Shown here: one piece after another, positions 36,021 through 45,201 of the stretch | Position numbering within the stretch: position 1 is the first letter of the stretch | How the letters are laid out: each line of letters starts with the position of its first letter | Assembly: GCA_963700195.1 (NCBI GenBank) | Contig: CAVOWQ010000032.1 | Span: 137,646-201,645 of the forward strand | Source: AP-15 sp963700195 | GTDB taxonomy: Bacteria; Pseudomonadota; Alphaproteobacteria; ATCC43930; CGMCC-115725 | Length of the DNA: 64,000 bases | Reading direction: 5' to 3' | Made by a program: the position numbers and the translations under genes | The notes under the pieces: generated by a model | Database searches by the model: none | Seen by the model: the letters and a program-made list of their open reading frames with translations, nothing else | What the model was told of the DNA's origin: nothing

Positions 36021-37510
36021 TTTTTGCAACACCGTTCCAGACTGCTGTCGCATACGCGTCTTATGAATGCGCCGCAGAAAATCACGCCCGGCGGCTGCCA
36101 AGTGCCTTTGCCGGGGGGCAGGATGGAGGGCGGAGATTCCTTCGGCCAGTAGAGGCGCATCACAAGATAGATCGGGCCGGCAGGGGCGGGCAACCAGTTG
36201 GACTCCCGGTCGGCTCCAGGAGACTTGTTCTGGATGTAGAGCGTCAACGATCCGTCTGCGTTCTTCTTCATTCCGGGCAGCATCGGCGAATTGATGAGAT
36301 AGCGGTTGATCGGGTTCTTGATCAGCAGTTGGGTCTTGCCGTCATACATCGTCACCGACCAGAAGGCGTTCACGGGCGGAAGCTGGTCGGCGGGAAAGGT
36401 CAAGCGTAGTTGTTCTTGCTGCCATCCAGCGCTTGCCGGCGCCGTCCTTGCGGGTAAACGGATACATCGCCTCTTCCGGACTGTTGCCGTAAATGCCAGC
36501 CTGAGCGGCGACGGCGCGAGCCAACCAGTCGCCGTTGTAGTGCGCGCTGTCGCCGGGCAGGCCGCTGACCTGCCAGCCATTGACGGCCGTGCCGGCTTTC
36601 GCGACGGCGGCGTCGACCTTGCTCTTACCCTCCTTCAACCCGAGAGCGACTTCCAGCTTCTGCTCGAGCGGGAGGTCCTTGAAGTTGAAAGTCTTGCCCG
36701 GCCCGACGCCGATGCTGGCGAGCTGGGCCCTGATCTCAGCCTCGTTCGGGCGCCGGCGGGCGCAAATTGCAGCGCAAAGTCGAGGTATTCGAAGAAGTTC
36801 GTCTTCGCGAGCTCCTTGGTGATCTTTGGAAAAGCTGACGGTCGGCGCGGCAGCCGGTGCGGGTTGCTTCAGATAGGCCGAAAGGGGTTGAGCAGCGGTA
36901 GCCAGCCTGGACCTTCTTGACGTTGTCGAGATCGGACGGATCGAAGAGCTGCGTGCGGAAGATCGCGATCGAAAGCTGCGTGCTGGAGCGGAATACCTTC
37001 TTGATCCCGGCGGCGTGTCGCTCCGTTCCAGTCGGGTCCGACCACCATGTAGTCGCCGGCATCGCTGCCGGTGGCGCGTGTGCCGATATAGCCGTAGTTG
37101 TAGGTGTTGCCGTCGCAAAGCTGGACCGAGTAGTAGCGCTTCCGGTCGATCGCCGGGACCGAGATCACCATGGGTTCGGCGCGCAGGTCCATCCACAGCA
37201 AGGAATAGGGCGTGTCGCTGTTGGGCGTGACGACGGCCGTGTCCTTGTAGGTGAACACGTTGGCTTCGTTCTTGATCGTGTTGAAGGGCGCCTTGAACTG
37301 GCCGGAGTTCTTGTCGACTGCGAACTCGTACATGACGCCGTAATTCATCACGATTGGCAGTCCGAAGATGTAGCCAGCTTCCGCAATGTCCTTGGCCGCG
37401 AAAAATCCCGGTCGGCTGGGGACTGCGGCCTTGGCCGGCGGTAGGTCGAATATCGGAGCCGAGGCCGCTGACGCTGTTCTGGTGAGGAGTTGGCGTCTCG
37501 TGATCATCAC
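35936..37510 (-). pseudogene. DUF1254/DUF1214 domain protein, multiple frameshifts
   Basis: The protein begins MMITRRQLLTRTASAASAPI, a twin-arginine-like signal, then AEAGYIFGLPIVMNYGVMYE and VTPNSDTPYSLLWMDLRAEP, the DUF1254 hallmark. After shifts near 37030, 36900, 36770 and 36400 it continues AGIKKVFRSSTQLSIAIFRT, ASIGVGPGKTFNFKDLPLEQ and the DUF1214 part TFPADQLPPVNAFWSVTMYD, NRYLINSPMLPGMKKNADGS, YLVMRLYWPKESPPSILPPG. The natural stop should be just past that motif; as read the last frame runs on to 35936 inside the convergent gene. Function is unknown, though distant relatives occur in several bacteria as exported proteins. Confidence 0.78.
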
Positions 37511-37930
37511 GGCCGATCATCCTATGTGGCATTTTGCTGAGCTGGATTCATGCCATAAATTGCCGGGATTGGCGAGCGAGGCAGTCAGCATCCCACGCTC
37601 TGGGCGAAAGTCGCATATCGTCCATTCCGGAAAGGCTGCTCGATGATTGTTCCTGTCGGGCCTGTCACTCTCGCCACTGGCTCCAACAACACGCTGATCG
37701 ATGGCGGAGGAGAGGAGGGAACGCTATCGAGACATTCGACGCGGTGATCGCCGCAACGGCGTTGACTGCCGGCGCGGGTACCGCGACGGGCGATATGCCG
37801 GGTTCGACGCCTTCCTCGCCGGCTGCACGGCGCATGGGCCTCAAAAAAAGCCATTTTGCGCAGTAGGCTCACCCGCTCAATTAGCTTAATGTTTACTTAC
37901 TAGGCGCGGCGGAAATATGAGTCTCTTTGC
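37511..37930. other. Intergenic region, no supported gene
   Basis: This 420-bp stretch lies upstream of the DUF1254 gene. A plus-strand frame near 37730 reads ETFDAVIAATALTAG, which faintly recalls the DALIAATAL strand of VapC toxins, but nothing else of that family is nearby. I see no promoter, RNA gene or strong repeat. Confidence 0.3.
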
Positions 37931-38114
37931 AATTCCCGTAATTCCCCGGTTTGGCGAATTTATTCCCCGGTTAGGCGGGGAAATTCCGCGGTTCTCTGTG
38001 CTACGGGAATTCGCTCGCAAGAGCTTGATCTGGCTTGCTGATTTTGCGGCCGAGCGGCCATTTTATGGCGAGAATCGAAAAAATTCCCGTTTTCAACGGG
38101 AAAAACCGGGAATT
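37931..38114. repeat. Cluster of AATTCCCG/CGGGAATT inverted and direct repeats
   Basis: AATTCCCGTA (37931-37940) pairs perfectly with TACGGGAATT (38002-38011). Between them ATTCCCCGGTT occurs twice, 21 bp apart (37941 and 37962). A second pair follows: AATTCCCG at 38082 and CGGGAATT at 38107. The same 8-bp word is thus used four times in 185 bp in alternating orientation. It sits just past the 3' end of pobA. It could be a protein-binding array or a mobile palindromic repeat. Confidence 0.6.
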
Positions 38115-38142
38115 CGCCCCACCGACCGAGCGGGCAGGGCGG

Positions 38143-39312
38143 TCAGTACGGCAGGCCGACATAATTCTCGGCGAGCGCGGCCTGGGCCGCCTCGGATCGC
38201 GCGAGATATTCGAGGTCGGCCCTCTGAACCTTCTGGTCAAAGCCGCTGTCCTCCGGGAAGCGGTGCAGCAGCCTGGTCATCCACCACGAGAACCGCTCGG
38301 CCTGCCAGACCCGGGCGAGCGCCCGCTCCGAGTAGCCGTCGAGGCCCGCCATCGACCGCGAATCGTAGAATTCGGCAAAAGCCTGCGACAGGTAATGGAC
38401 GTCGCTGGCGGCGAGGTTGAGGCCCTTGGCGCCGGTCGGCGGCACGATATGGGCCGCATCGCCCGCCAGGAACAGCCGGCCGAACCGCATCGGCTCGGCG
38501 ACAAAGCTGCGCAATGGCGCGATGCTCTTCTCGATCGATGGCCCGGTGGCGATCGTTTCTGCCGCGTCGCGGTCGAGACGCAGCTTGAGCTCGTCCCAAA
38601 AGCGCGTGTCGGGCCAGTCCTCGATAGTGTCGTCGAGGCGGCATTGGATGTAGAGGCGACTGCGCGTCGGGGAGCGCATCGAGCACAGCGCAAAGCCGCG
38701 CTCGTGGCTGACATAGATCAGCTCCGGCGAGACCGGCGGCGTCTCGCTGAGGATGCCGAGCCAGCCGAACGGATAGACGCGCTCATAAGCGCGGATTGCC
38801 GCTTCCGGAATGGTTTGCCGGCTGACGCCGTGAAAGCCGTCGCACCCGGCGATGAAATCGCATTCGATCTCGGCTTCGAGGCCGGCGTTGCGGTAACGCA
38901 CGCGCGGCCGGTCGCCCGCAATATCGTGCAGCGTCACTCCTTCCGCCTCGTAGATCGTCAGCGCGCCCGCGGCGGAGCGCGCTTCCATCAGATCGCGCGT
39001 GATCTCGGTCTGGCCGTAGACGGTGACGGCCTTGCCGGTCAGCTTGCGAAAATCGATGCGCTGACGGCGGCCGCCAAAGCTGATCTCGACACCCTGATGG
39101 ACGAGGCCCTCGCGGTGCAGGCGCGCGCCGACCCCGGCGCGGTCGAGAAGACCGACGGTCCCGTCCTCGATCAGCCCGGCGCGCACCCGGCTGAGGACGT
39201 ATGCGCCGCTGCGCTGCTCGAGGATGACGTTGGCAATGCCGTGATTATGCAGAAGCTGCCCGAGCAAAAGGCCGGCAGGCCCGGCGCCGATGATCGCAAC
39301 TTGGGTGCGCAC
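38143..39312 (-). CDS. pobA: 4-hydroxybenzoate 3-monooxygenase
   Basis: PobA is a flavin monooxygenase that makes protocatechuate from 4-hydroxybenzoate with NADPH. The 389-residue product has the FAD-binding GAGPAGLLLGQLL at residues 9-21, the linking motif CDGFHGVSRQTIP, a second flavin motif LFLAGDAAHIVPPTGAKGLN near 280-300 and the PobA-typical RVRAGLIEDGTVGLL. The length matches the family. It starts with GTG one base after the stop of the MaoC-like gene, so both share an operon. Confidence 0.95.
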   Translation of the reverse strand: MRTQVAIIGAGPAGLLLGQLLHNHGIANVILEQRSGAYVLSRVRAGLIEDGTVGLLDRAGVGARLHREGLVHQGVEISFGGRRQRIDFRKLTGKAVTVYGQTEITRDLMEARSAAGALTIYEAEGVTLHDIAGDRPRVRYRNAGLEAEIECDFIAGCDGFHGVSRQTIPEAAIRAYERVYPFGWLGILSETPPVSPELIYVSHERGFALCSMRSPTRSRLYIQCRLDDTIEDWPDTRFWDELKLRLDRDAAETIATGPSIEKSIAPLRSFVAEPMRFGRLFLAGDAAHIVPPTGAKGLNLAASDVHYLSQAFAEFYDSRSMAGLDGYSERALARVWQAERFSWWMTRLLHRFPEDSGFDQKVQRADLEYLARSEAAQAALAENYVGLPY

Positions 39313-39313
39313 G

Positions 39314-39841
39314 TCAGTAGCCGGCCGCCTCCTCGGGCGAATGCCCGCGTTTGTAGACGAGCATGGTCCGCTCGAAACTCATGACCATGGTGCCGTCCTG
39401 ATTGAAGCCGCGCGTCTCGATCGTGACGATGCCCTGGCCCGGGCGGCTCTCGGACTCGCGCTTGTGCAGGATCTTGCTCTCGGCATAGAGCGTGTCGCCG
39501 GCGAACACCGGTGCGGTCGCCTTGACCTTGTCCCAGCCGAGATTGGCGACGACCTTGGCGCTGACCGTGCGCACGCTCATGCCGGTCAGCAATGCGAGGG
39601 TAAAGGCACTGTTCACCAGCGGCTTCTTCCACTCGCTGGCGGCGGCATAGGCGGCATCGAAATGAACCTGCTGAACATTCATTGTCAGCAAGGTAAACCA
39701 CGTATTGTCGGCTTCGAGCACGGTGCGGCCCGGGCGGTGCTCGAAGATGTCGCCGGGCTCGAAGTCCTCGTAATAAAGGCCCGAGGTCTCACGGAAGCGA
39801 CGCTCGCCGACCGGCTTGTAGGCGGGAAGGATCGGGTTCAT
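39314..39841 (-). CDS. MaoC-family dehydratase
   Basis: MaoC-like hotdog proteins are enoyl-CoA hydratases. The 175-residue product starts MNPILPAYKPVGERRFRETS then LYYEDFEPGDIFEHRPGRTV, with the hydratase region NVQQVHFDAAYAAASEWKKP carrying His and the following Asp. It resembles the mesaconyl-CoA hydratase-like branch, but the substrate is unknown. As read, it is open in frame with the amidase upstream, which would make a 749-residue fusion; I instead take the ATG at 39841 because it overlaps the amidase stop as ATGA. Confidence 0.85.
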   Translation of the reverse strand: MNPILPAYKPVGERRFRETSGLYYEDFEPGDIFEHRPGRTVLEADNTWFTLLTMNVQQVHFDAAYAAASEWKKPLVNSAFTLALLTGMSVRTVSAKVVANLGWDKVKATAPVFAGDTLYAESKILHKRESESRPGQGIVTIETRGFNQDGTMVMSFERTMLVYKRGHSPEEAAGY

Positions 39842-41254
39842 TTCTCGCCTCCGGTGCCGGGCGGGCGGCGCTCGTGCCAGTCGGTGAGCTTGCTGATACG
39901 CCCAGCCGATGCGCAAGGCGGTTGCCTCGTCATAGCCGCGGCAGACGATCTGCAACGACAGCGGCAAGCCCGTGGTCGTGAAGCCGTTCGGCAACGCCAG
40001 GGCGCACAGTTCGAGCGCATTGACAAAGCGGGTGAAATGCGCCGGCGTCGACCCCTGGTCGACCTCGTCGAGGGGGACGGCCGCGGTTCGGGTGGTGGGG
40101 GTCAGCAACGCATCGACATCGGCGAGCGCTGCCGCGAATTGCCGCTTCGCCTCGTCGCGCTCGCTGAGCGCCCGCAGATAATCCCGCGCCGAAACACCTC
40201 TGCCGGAGGCGATGCGTGGCCGTACCGCCTCATCGATCGGCAGGGTCATGTCGTCGACCAGATCGCCGACCAGAAAATATCCCTCGGCGCCGATGATCCG
40301 GCCCGTCAGGTTGGTGAAGTCGTCGAACCTCCGCGGCAGCTCGACGGCGACGATCTCGGCGCCGAGCCGCGCCAGAATGTCGAGCGAAGCATCGTAGGCG
40401 GCGAGAACTTCGGCGGCGACGCCGACGCGTTCCGCCTCCGGCATTCGGGCGAGCCGCAATCCGCGGATGCCGCGCCTCAGCATCGCCATCGGATCGCTCG
40501 GCTCGTGGCCAAGGGTGCGCGGATCGAGCGGATCCGGACCCTGCATCAGCTGATAGAGCAAGGCCGCGTCGGTGACCGAGCGCGCCATCGGCCCGGGCGT
40601 GTCGAGGGTCGGGCTGAGCGGCAAAATCCCATGAGTGCTGACCCGGCCGATCGTCGTCTTGAGGCCGCTGAGGCCGCACCATGAGGCCGGCAGCCGGACC
40701 GAGCCGCCGGTATCGGTGCCGATCGCCCAAGGCGCGAAACCGGCGGCGACCGCCACTCCCGAGCCGCTGCTCGACCCACCGGGGGTGCGCGCAACCGCGG
40801 GGTCCCACGGGTTCCACGGCGTGCCGCGGTGCTGGTTGGTGCCCCAGCCGCCCATAGCGAACTCGACCGTGTGGGTCTTGCCGATGACGATCAGCCCGGC
40901 CGCGATCAAACGCTTGGCGAGTGTCGCGGTATAGGTCGACCGTCGTTCGCGCCAGACCTGCGATCCGCCGGTCGTGATCCGCCCTTCGATCTCGATCAGA
41001 TCCTTCAGCGCAATCGGGATGCCTTGCAGCGGGCCGACGGCATGCCCCGAGCGGATCGCCTTGTCGGCCGCCTCGGCGGCGAACCGCGCCTCCTTGTCAT
41101 AAACCTCGACAAAGGCGTGGAGCTTGCCGTCCGCCGCCTCGATCCGTTTCAGCGCGGCATCGACGAGATCGACCGGAGAGAGCCGGCGAGCGCCGATTTC
41201 GGCTGACATCACATGGGCCGGCCATAATGCCGGATCGGTATTGAGCGACGGCAT
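39838..41254 (-). CDS. Amidase signature (AS) family protein, frameshifted near 39890
   Basis: AS hydrolases cleave amides with a Ser-cisSer-Lys triad. Visible here are Lys in PLQGIPIALKDLIEIEG, the Gly/Ser-rich loop RTPGGSSSGSGVAVAAGFAP and the nucleophile in GTDTGGSVRLPASWCGLSGL. The ATG at 41254 follows GAGAGG. Near 39890 one extra C diverts the frame; the native end TDWHERRPPGTGGEK in another frame stops at 39838. It is the first gene of an operon with a MaoC dehydratase and PobA, which suggests an aromatic amide or similar substrate (inference). Confidence 0.9.
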
Positions 41255-41310
41255 AGTTTCCTCTCCCGGGCGACGGTCGCGCCAGCATAAGCGGCTTCGC
41301 GCAACGGCTG

Positions 41311-41925
41311 TCAATCGGTCGGGGGGTGGTCTTCCCCGGAGTGTGCGTGCGCGGTCGAGCCCGTATGGGCTTGCCGACCCTCGCGAAGCCCGCCATGCCG
41401 CACCGCGTCCGGAGTTCTGCCGTCCGGATATTCGGTGGTGACCAAGAGGTGAACGAGCCCGGCCGGTGAGGCCGATGGTTCCGACGGATATATAAAGCCG
41501 AAGGTCGGATTGTCGCGCCCGTGCTTGCCGGAGTGCAGTTCCATAACCGCCACCCTTGTCCAATCACCGGCGGGTGAGTTGTCGCGCACCGACACGCCGC
41601 GGCTAACGGTCCCGTGATACCAGTTGGCGTGATCGACGAGGATTTCATGCGGGCCGATGAGTTTGGTGACAAGTGCCACATGTCCGGAGCGCATGTGCCC
41701 GGTTCGCTTGAAGACGAGGATCGCGCCGACCGCCGGAACCTGCCCGCGCGCGTAGCGCCCTTCCGCTTCGCTCCACCACCCGCCGGCGGCACCGTAAAGC
41801 GCGACGCCGGTTTCGGCGCGGACGTAAAGGACGCAATTGGCAGCAGCAGTCGGCTTGTTCGACAGCATGAGGCTGCCGATGAAAAAGGCAGCCCAAAGCA
41901 GGCGCGAGATCCCCCTCGATCGCAT
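41311..41925 (-). CDS. Secreted CHAP-domain protein
   Basis: CHAP domains are cysteine amidases or peptidases, often acting on peptidoglycan or glutathionylspermidine. The product has a signal peptide (ISRLLWAAFFIGSLMLSNKP), then the catalytic pair: Cys31 in AANCVLYVRAETG and His82 in RSGHVALVTKL, then ILVDHANWYHG with a third polar residue. A polar, low-complexity tail of about 50 residues follows. It stands alone 57 bp upstream of the amidase gene on the same strand. Substrate is unknown. Confidence 0.85.
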   Translation of the reverse strand: MRSRGISRLLWAAFFIGSLMLSNKPTAAANCVLYVRAETGVALYGAAGGWWSEAEGRYARGQVPAVGAILVFKRTGHMRSGHVALVTKLIGPHEILVDHANWYHGTVSRGVSVRDNSPAGDWTRVAVMELHSGKHGRDNPTFGFIYPSEPSASPAGLVHLLVTTEYPDGRTPDAVRHGGLREGRQAHTGSTAHAHSGEDHPPTD

Positions 41926-42322
41926 GGATTTTCCCCCGGTAGGTGGCGGCCGCGAAGCTCTTTAGAGCTGCGACGCCAGGTTCAAAGGCAGGTTAACCTT
42001 TATTAACCGACCCATAGAACCTCAAGTTGGGGGTTGAAATCACCCATAAATCGAAGGTTATCTGGTTGAAGATACGACCCTGCTTTTCTACCGAACTCGC
42101 GCCACCCTCGGCGTGGCAGCCTTAGTCACCGAGGGCCGAGCTGGCATGCCACGGGCTGAGCGATTACGATCGCAGCAGCGACTGCGATAGCTGTTTCAAA
42201 GCAGCAAAGGGAGGCCGCGAAGTTGGACGCGGTATTTGCCGTGGTCGGCGTGCTGCAGCCTCGCAAATTCCGGCGTGACCTGGCACGTTTGGTCGGGCTC
42301 GCGCGGCCGTGGAAGTACGTCG
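41926..42322. other. Intergenic region, no supported gene
   Basis: About 400 bp lie upstream of the CHAP gene. The part next to the CHAP start (41985-42060) is A+T-rich (TTAACCTTTATTAACCG) and is the likely promoter region, but no -35/-10 pair stands out. I found no gene, RNA or notable repeat. Confidence 0.35.
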
Positions 42323-42505
42323 ATGGAGCGTGACAGCAAGCGCATCGTTCGGCAATGGAACCGAGAGATCGAGGCCGAAATGCGCCGCCTTGCCGGCAAG
42401 CGAGACAACGGGGGGAGGTGGAAGCTCGTCGTCTGGACGCTGCTCGAGGCGATCTGGTTGGTCGTTGTGCTGGCGGTAATGGGTCTGTTCGGCCGGCTAC
42501 ACTGA
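42323..42505 (+). CDS. Small single-pass membrane protein, 60 aa
   Basis: The product MERDSKRIVRQWNREIEAEM has a basic, helical N-terminal half and then one membrane segment (VVWTLLEAIWLVVVLAVMGL) ending FGRLH. The charge and hydrophobicity pattern is that of a real small membrane protein with its N-terminus in the cytosol. No strong ribosome site is visible. It is convergent with rmlC. No family recognised. Confidence 0.5.
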   Translation: MERDSKRIVRQWNREIEAEMRRLAGKRDNGGRWKLVVWTLLEAIWLVVVLAVMGLFGRLH

Positions 42506-42587
42506 CCAACGCCTTGCTCGGAAGCTGTAAGCGGCGCGCACCCTTATTTGGTCTTTCTGGTGACCGCCCAGGCAGATCTCAGCCGCA

Positions 42588-43175
42588 TCATCGCGCGGCA
42601 ATCGCGTCCAGTGGATGCCGGTAGCTGAACAGATGCGGCAATCGGCCGAGTACCGGTTGCCGCCGGTCCCGATCGGACAGCAGCGGCTGTGCGCCGGAGA
42701 GGCGCCAATCGATGTCGAGCTCCGGGTCGCTCCACAAAACGCCGCGGTCATGGTCGCGCGAGTAATAGCGGTTGACGCAGTATTGGACGGCGGTGTTCGG
42801 CTCGATCGTGCGAAAGCCATGGGCAAATCCCTCCGGCACGAAGAGCCGTTCTCCCCGATAGGCGGTCAACACGGTAGCGGAATATTTGCCATAGCTCGGC
42901 GAACCCCAGCGGATATCGACGGCGACGTCGAGAATCGCACCGGCCGTCACTTGCACCAGCTTGGCTTGGGCGAATGGTGGGACCTGGAAATGCAGCCCTC
43001 GGATGACATTGGCGCTGTCCGAGTAGGAGCAATTTTCCTGCACGAAATGAACCTCGATCCCGTGGCCGGCGAAGATGTCCTCTCGAAACGTCTCGGCAAA
43101 AAAGCCGCGAAGGTCGCAGTGACGCACTGGCCGGATCAAGAGGACGTCGGGAAGCGCGGTTTCAAAGATCAGCAT
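42588..43175 (-). CDS. rfbC: dTDP-4-dehydrorhamnose 3,5-epimerase
   Basis: RmlC/RfbC epimerises the dTDP-sugar intermediate in L-rhamnose synthesis. The ATG at 43175 gives a 195-residue cupin protein starting MLIFETALPDVLLIRPVRHC. It contains DLRGFFAETFREDIFAGHGI, VQENCSYSDSANVIRGLHFQ with the catalytic His, and FVPEGFAHGFRTIEPNTAVQ then YCVNRYYS. The other rhamnose genes (rmlA, rmlB, rmlD) are not in the window. It is the last gene of the secretion operon, 13 bp after the Sel1-repeat gene, so the operon links secretion with sugar synthesis. Confidence 0.93.
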   Translation of the reverse strand: MLIFETALPDVLLIRPVRHCDLRGFFAETFREDIFAGHGIEVHFVQENCSYSDSANVIRGLHFQVPPFAQAKLVQVTAGAILDVAVDIRWGSPSYGKYSATVLTAYRGERLFVPEGFAHGFRTIEPNTAVQYCVNRYYSRDHDRGVLWSDPELDIDWRLSGAQPLLSDRDRRQPVLGRLPHLFSYRHPLDAIAAR

Positions 43176-43188
43176 TGCTAACTCACTC

Positions 43189-45201
43189 TCATCCCGCCCG
43201 ACTGTTGCGTAAAACCGAAAGCCGCGACGCCGCCTCACTGTTTCCTTGCGCGGCCGCTTGCTCGTACCAGGTGCCGGCAGTCGCGAGATCTTCCGCTACT
43301 CCGAGGCCCGCCCTATACAGGTCGCCGAGCTGAAGCTGCGCTTCGGCCAATCCTTGTTCGGCTGCCTCCCGGCACCACCGGAAGGCTTGCTCCGCGTCCT
43401 GCGGTGCGCCCTGGGCCTTCAATAGCATCACACCTAGGTTGTACTGGGCATAGCGATCTCCCTGTTCGGCGGCGCGCCGGTACCATTTGACGGCTTCTTC
43501 GAGATTGCGGACGACGCCCGCGCCGGTGCAGTACATTGCCCCGATTTGAAATTGCGCACTGGCATCGCCTCGCTCGGCCGCCTTGCGAAACCACAGCGCG
43601 GCGGCAACCCGGTCACGGGCGACGTGGTGACCGTTCAAGTAATTCCACGCGAGGATACGCTGCGCCTCGAGATGACCCGACTCCGCGGCGGCGCGGTAGC
43701 AGCGCGTCGCCGCGCCGTCATCCGGTTCAGTGAGATGTCCTTGCGCATAGAGGTGGCCAAGCTGGACGAGAGCCGGCGGGTGACCCGAATCAGCCGCTAG
43801 CCGGATCAAGGCCTCGGCGCGTTCGAAGTCCCGGCCGATCTGCTCGCCCCGGGCGTAGAGCACGCCAAGTTCGGTTTGCGCCTCGGCGTCGCCCGCCTCG
43901 GACGCCTGCTGCAGCAAGGCGATGCCGGTTTCCGGATCGCGCGTGACACCCTCTCCGCTCAGATAGAGATGTCCGAGGCGAAGTTGAGCGGCCGTCAGTC
44001 CCCGTTCGGCCGCTCGCCGAAACCAGTCCGCCGCGCTGCCCGCATCACGCGCGACCCCGGTCCCCTGCAAATGAAAGACCGCAATATTGAACTGGGCGGC
44101 GGCGATGCCCTGTTCGGCAGCCTTCTGGAACCATTTGGCAGCCGTGCTGAATTCCTGCGGAACGCCGTCGCCGCGCGCGTAGAGGCGCGCAAGACAAAAC
44201 TGCGCCTCGGAATCGCCGGCCTCGGCAGCGGCGCGATACCATTTCGCCGCCTCGATCATGTTTGGCACCGCCGCTTGGCCGGTCTCGTATAAATGGGCGA
44301 GGCGCAGCATTGCCGCGACCAGCCCTTGCCGAGCGGCCTGGCGGAGCAGGCTTTCGGCAACGAACTCGTTGCGCGGCCGCCCGTCTGCTTCCAAGGTGAG
44401 CAGCGCCAGATTGTACTGCGCGCGAGCATTGCCTTGCTTGGCGGCTTTTTCAAACAACGCCGCGCCGTTTTCGCTATCGCGGTCGACGCCTTGACCGGAG
44501 CGGTACATCAACCCGAGCGCCACTTGCGCCGAAGCATCCCCCTTCTCGGCGGCCTTCTGGTACCAACGCGCCGCCGCCTGAAGGTCCTTCTCGACGCCAT
44601 GTCCATTGGCGTAAAGGACGCCGAGACCAAGCTCGGCGGCCGCGCTGCCTTGGTCGGCAGCGAGCTGATACCAGCGCCGCGCCTCTCCATAGTCGCATTC
44701 GCCGCCAAGCCCGCGCGCACAGATCAGCCCGGTATTGGCCTGCGCGTCAGTTATTCCCTGTTCGGCGGCCGACCGGCTCCAACGCAGCGCCTCGGCAGGG
44801 TCGTGCGGTACGTCGAGGCCGTTCGGAAAGAAAAGCTCGCGGTTTTGCTCGGCGGCGTCGCTATCGCGCTCGGCAGCCATGCGGTACCACCGCGCGACGC
44901 TCGTCGACCCCTTGGTGTTATGGCCGGTCAGATGGAGGAGGCTGAGCTGATGCTGCGCTTCGGCATGACCCTGCTCCGCCGCCTGCCGATAATAGGCGGC
45001 CGCATCGGTGAGGCTGGCGAGGACCCCATGCCCACGAGCGTAGAGCAATCCCAAACGATAGCAGGCCTCGGCATCGCCGACCGATGCGGCTGCCGACCAC
45101 GCTTTGAAAGCCGCCGTATAATCCTCGCGCCGATAGGCCGCGAGGCCGTGCTCCATCGCGGATGCCGGCCGGCGTGACAATATTTCGGCAAGCCGGATCA
45201 C
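43189..45201 (-). CDS. Large Sel1-like repeat protein, 670 aa
   Basis: Sel1 repeats are 36-residue helical hairpins that build a curved surface for protein contacts, often tied to cell-envelope signalling or exopolysaccharide control. Around 17 consecutive repeats fill the protein, each close to A.WY..AAEQG.A.AQ..LG.LY..G.GV (examples WYQLAADQGSAAAELGLGVL and WFRKAAERGDASAQFQIGAM). I see no clear signal peptide or membrane segment, so it is probably cytosolic. The GTG at 45201 overlaps the HlyD stop (GTGA). Its presence inside a type I secretion operon is unusual and suggests a role as scaffold or chaperone (inference). Confidence 0.9.
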   Translation of the reverse strand: MIRLAEILSRRPASAMEHGLAAYRREDYTAAFKAWSAAASVGDAEACYRLGLLYARGHGVLASLTDAAAYYRQAAEQGHAEAQHQLSLLHLTGHNTKGSTSVARWYRMAAERDSDAAEQNRELFFPNGLDVPHDPAEALRWSRSAAEQGITDAQANTGLICARGLGGECDYGEARRWYQLAADQGSAAAELGLGVLYANGHGVEKDLQAAARWYQKAAEKGDASAQVALGLMYRSGQGVDRDSENGAALFEKAAKQGNARAQYNLALLTLEADGRPRNEFVAESLLRQAARQGLVAAMLRLAHLYETGQAAVPNMIEAAKWYRAAAEAGDSEAQFCLARLYARGDGVPQEFSTAAKWFQKAAEQGIAAAQFNIAVFHLQGTGVARDAGSAADWFRRAAERGLTAAQLRLGHLYLSGEGVTRDPETGIALLQQASEAGDAEAQTELGVLYARGEQIGRDFERAEALIRLAADSGHPPALVQLGHLYAQGHLTEPDDGAATRCYRAAAESGHLEAQRILAWNYLNGHHVARDRVAAALWFRKAAERGDASAQFQIGAMYCTGAGVVRNLEEAVKWYRRAAEQGDRYAQYNLGVMLLKAQGAPQDAEQAFRWCREAAEQGLAEAQLQLGDLYRAGLGVAEDLATAGTWYEQAAAQGNSEAASRLSVLRNSRAG

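Noticed and set aside
37700..37870. Possible VapC toxin remnant (FDAVIAATALTAG)
   Set aside because: Only one short motif fits and no acidic residues or antitoxin gene accompany it.
39314..41563. A 749-residue amidase-MaoC fusion protein
   Set aside because: The native amidase end TDWHERRPP is present in the adjacent frame and its stop overlaps the MaoC ATG; one extra C near 39890 explains the apparent fusion.
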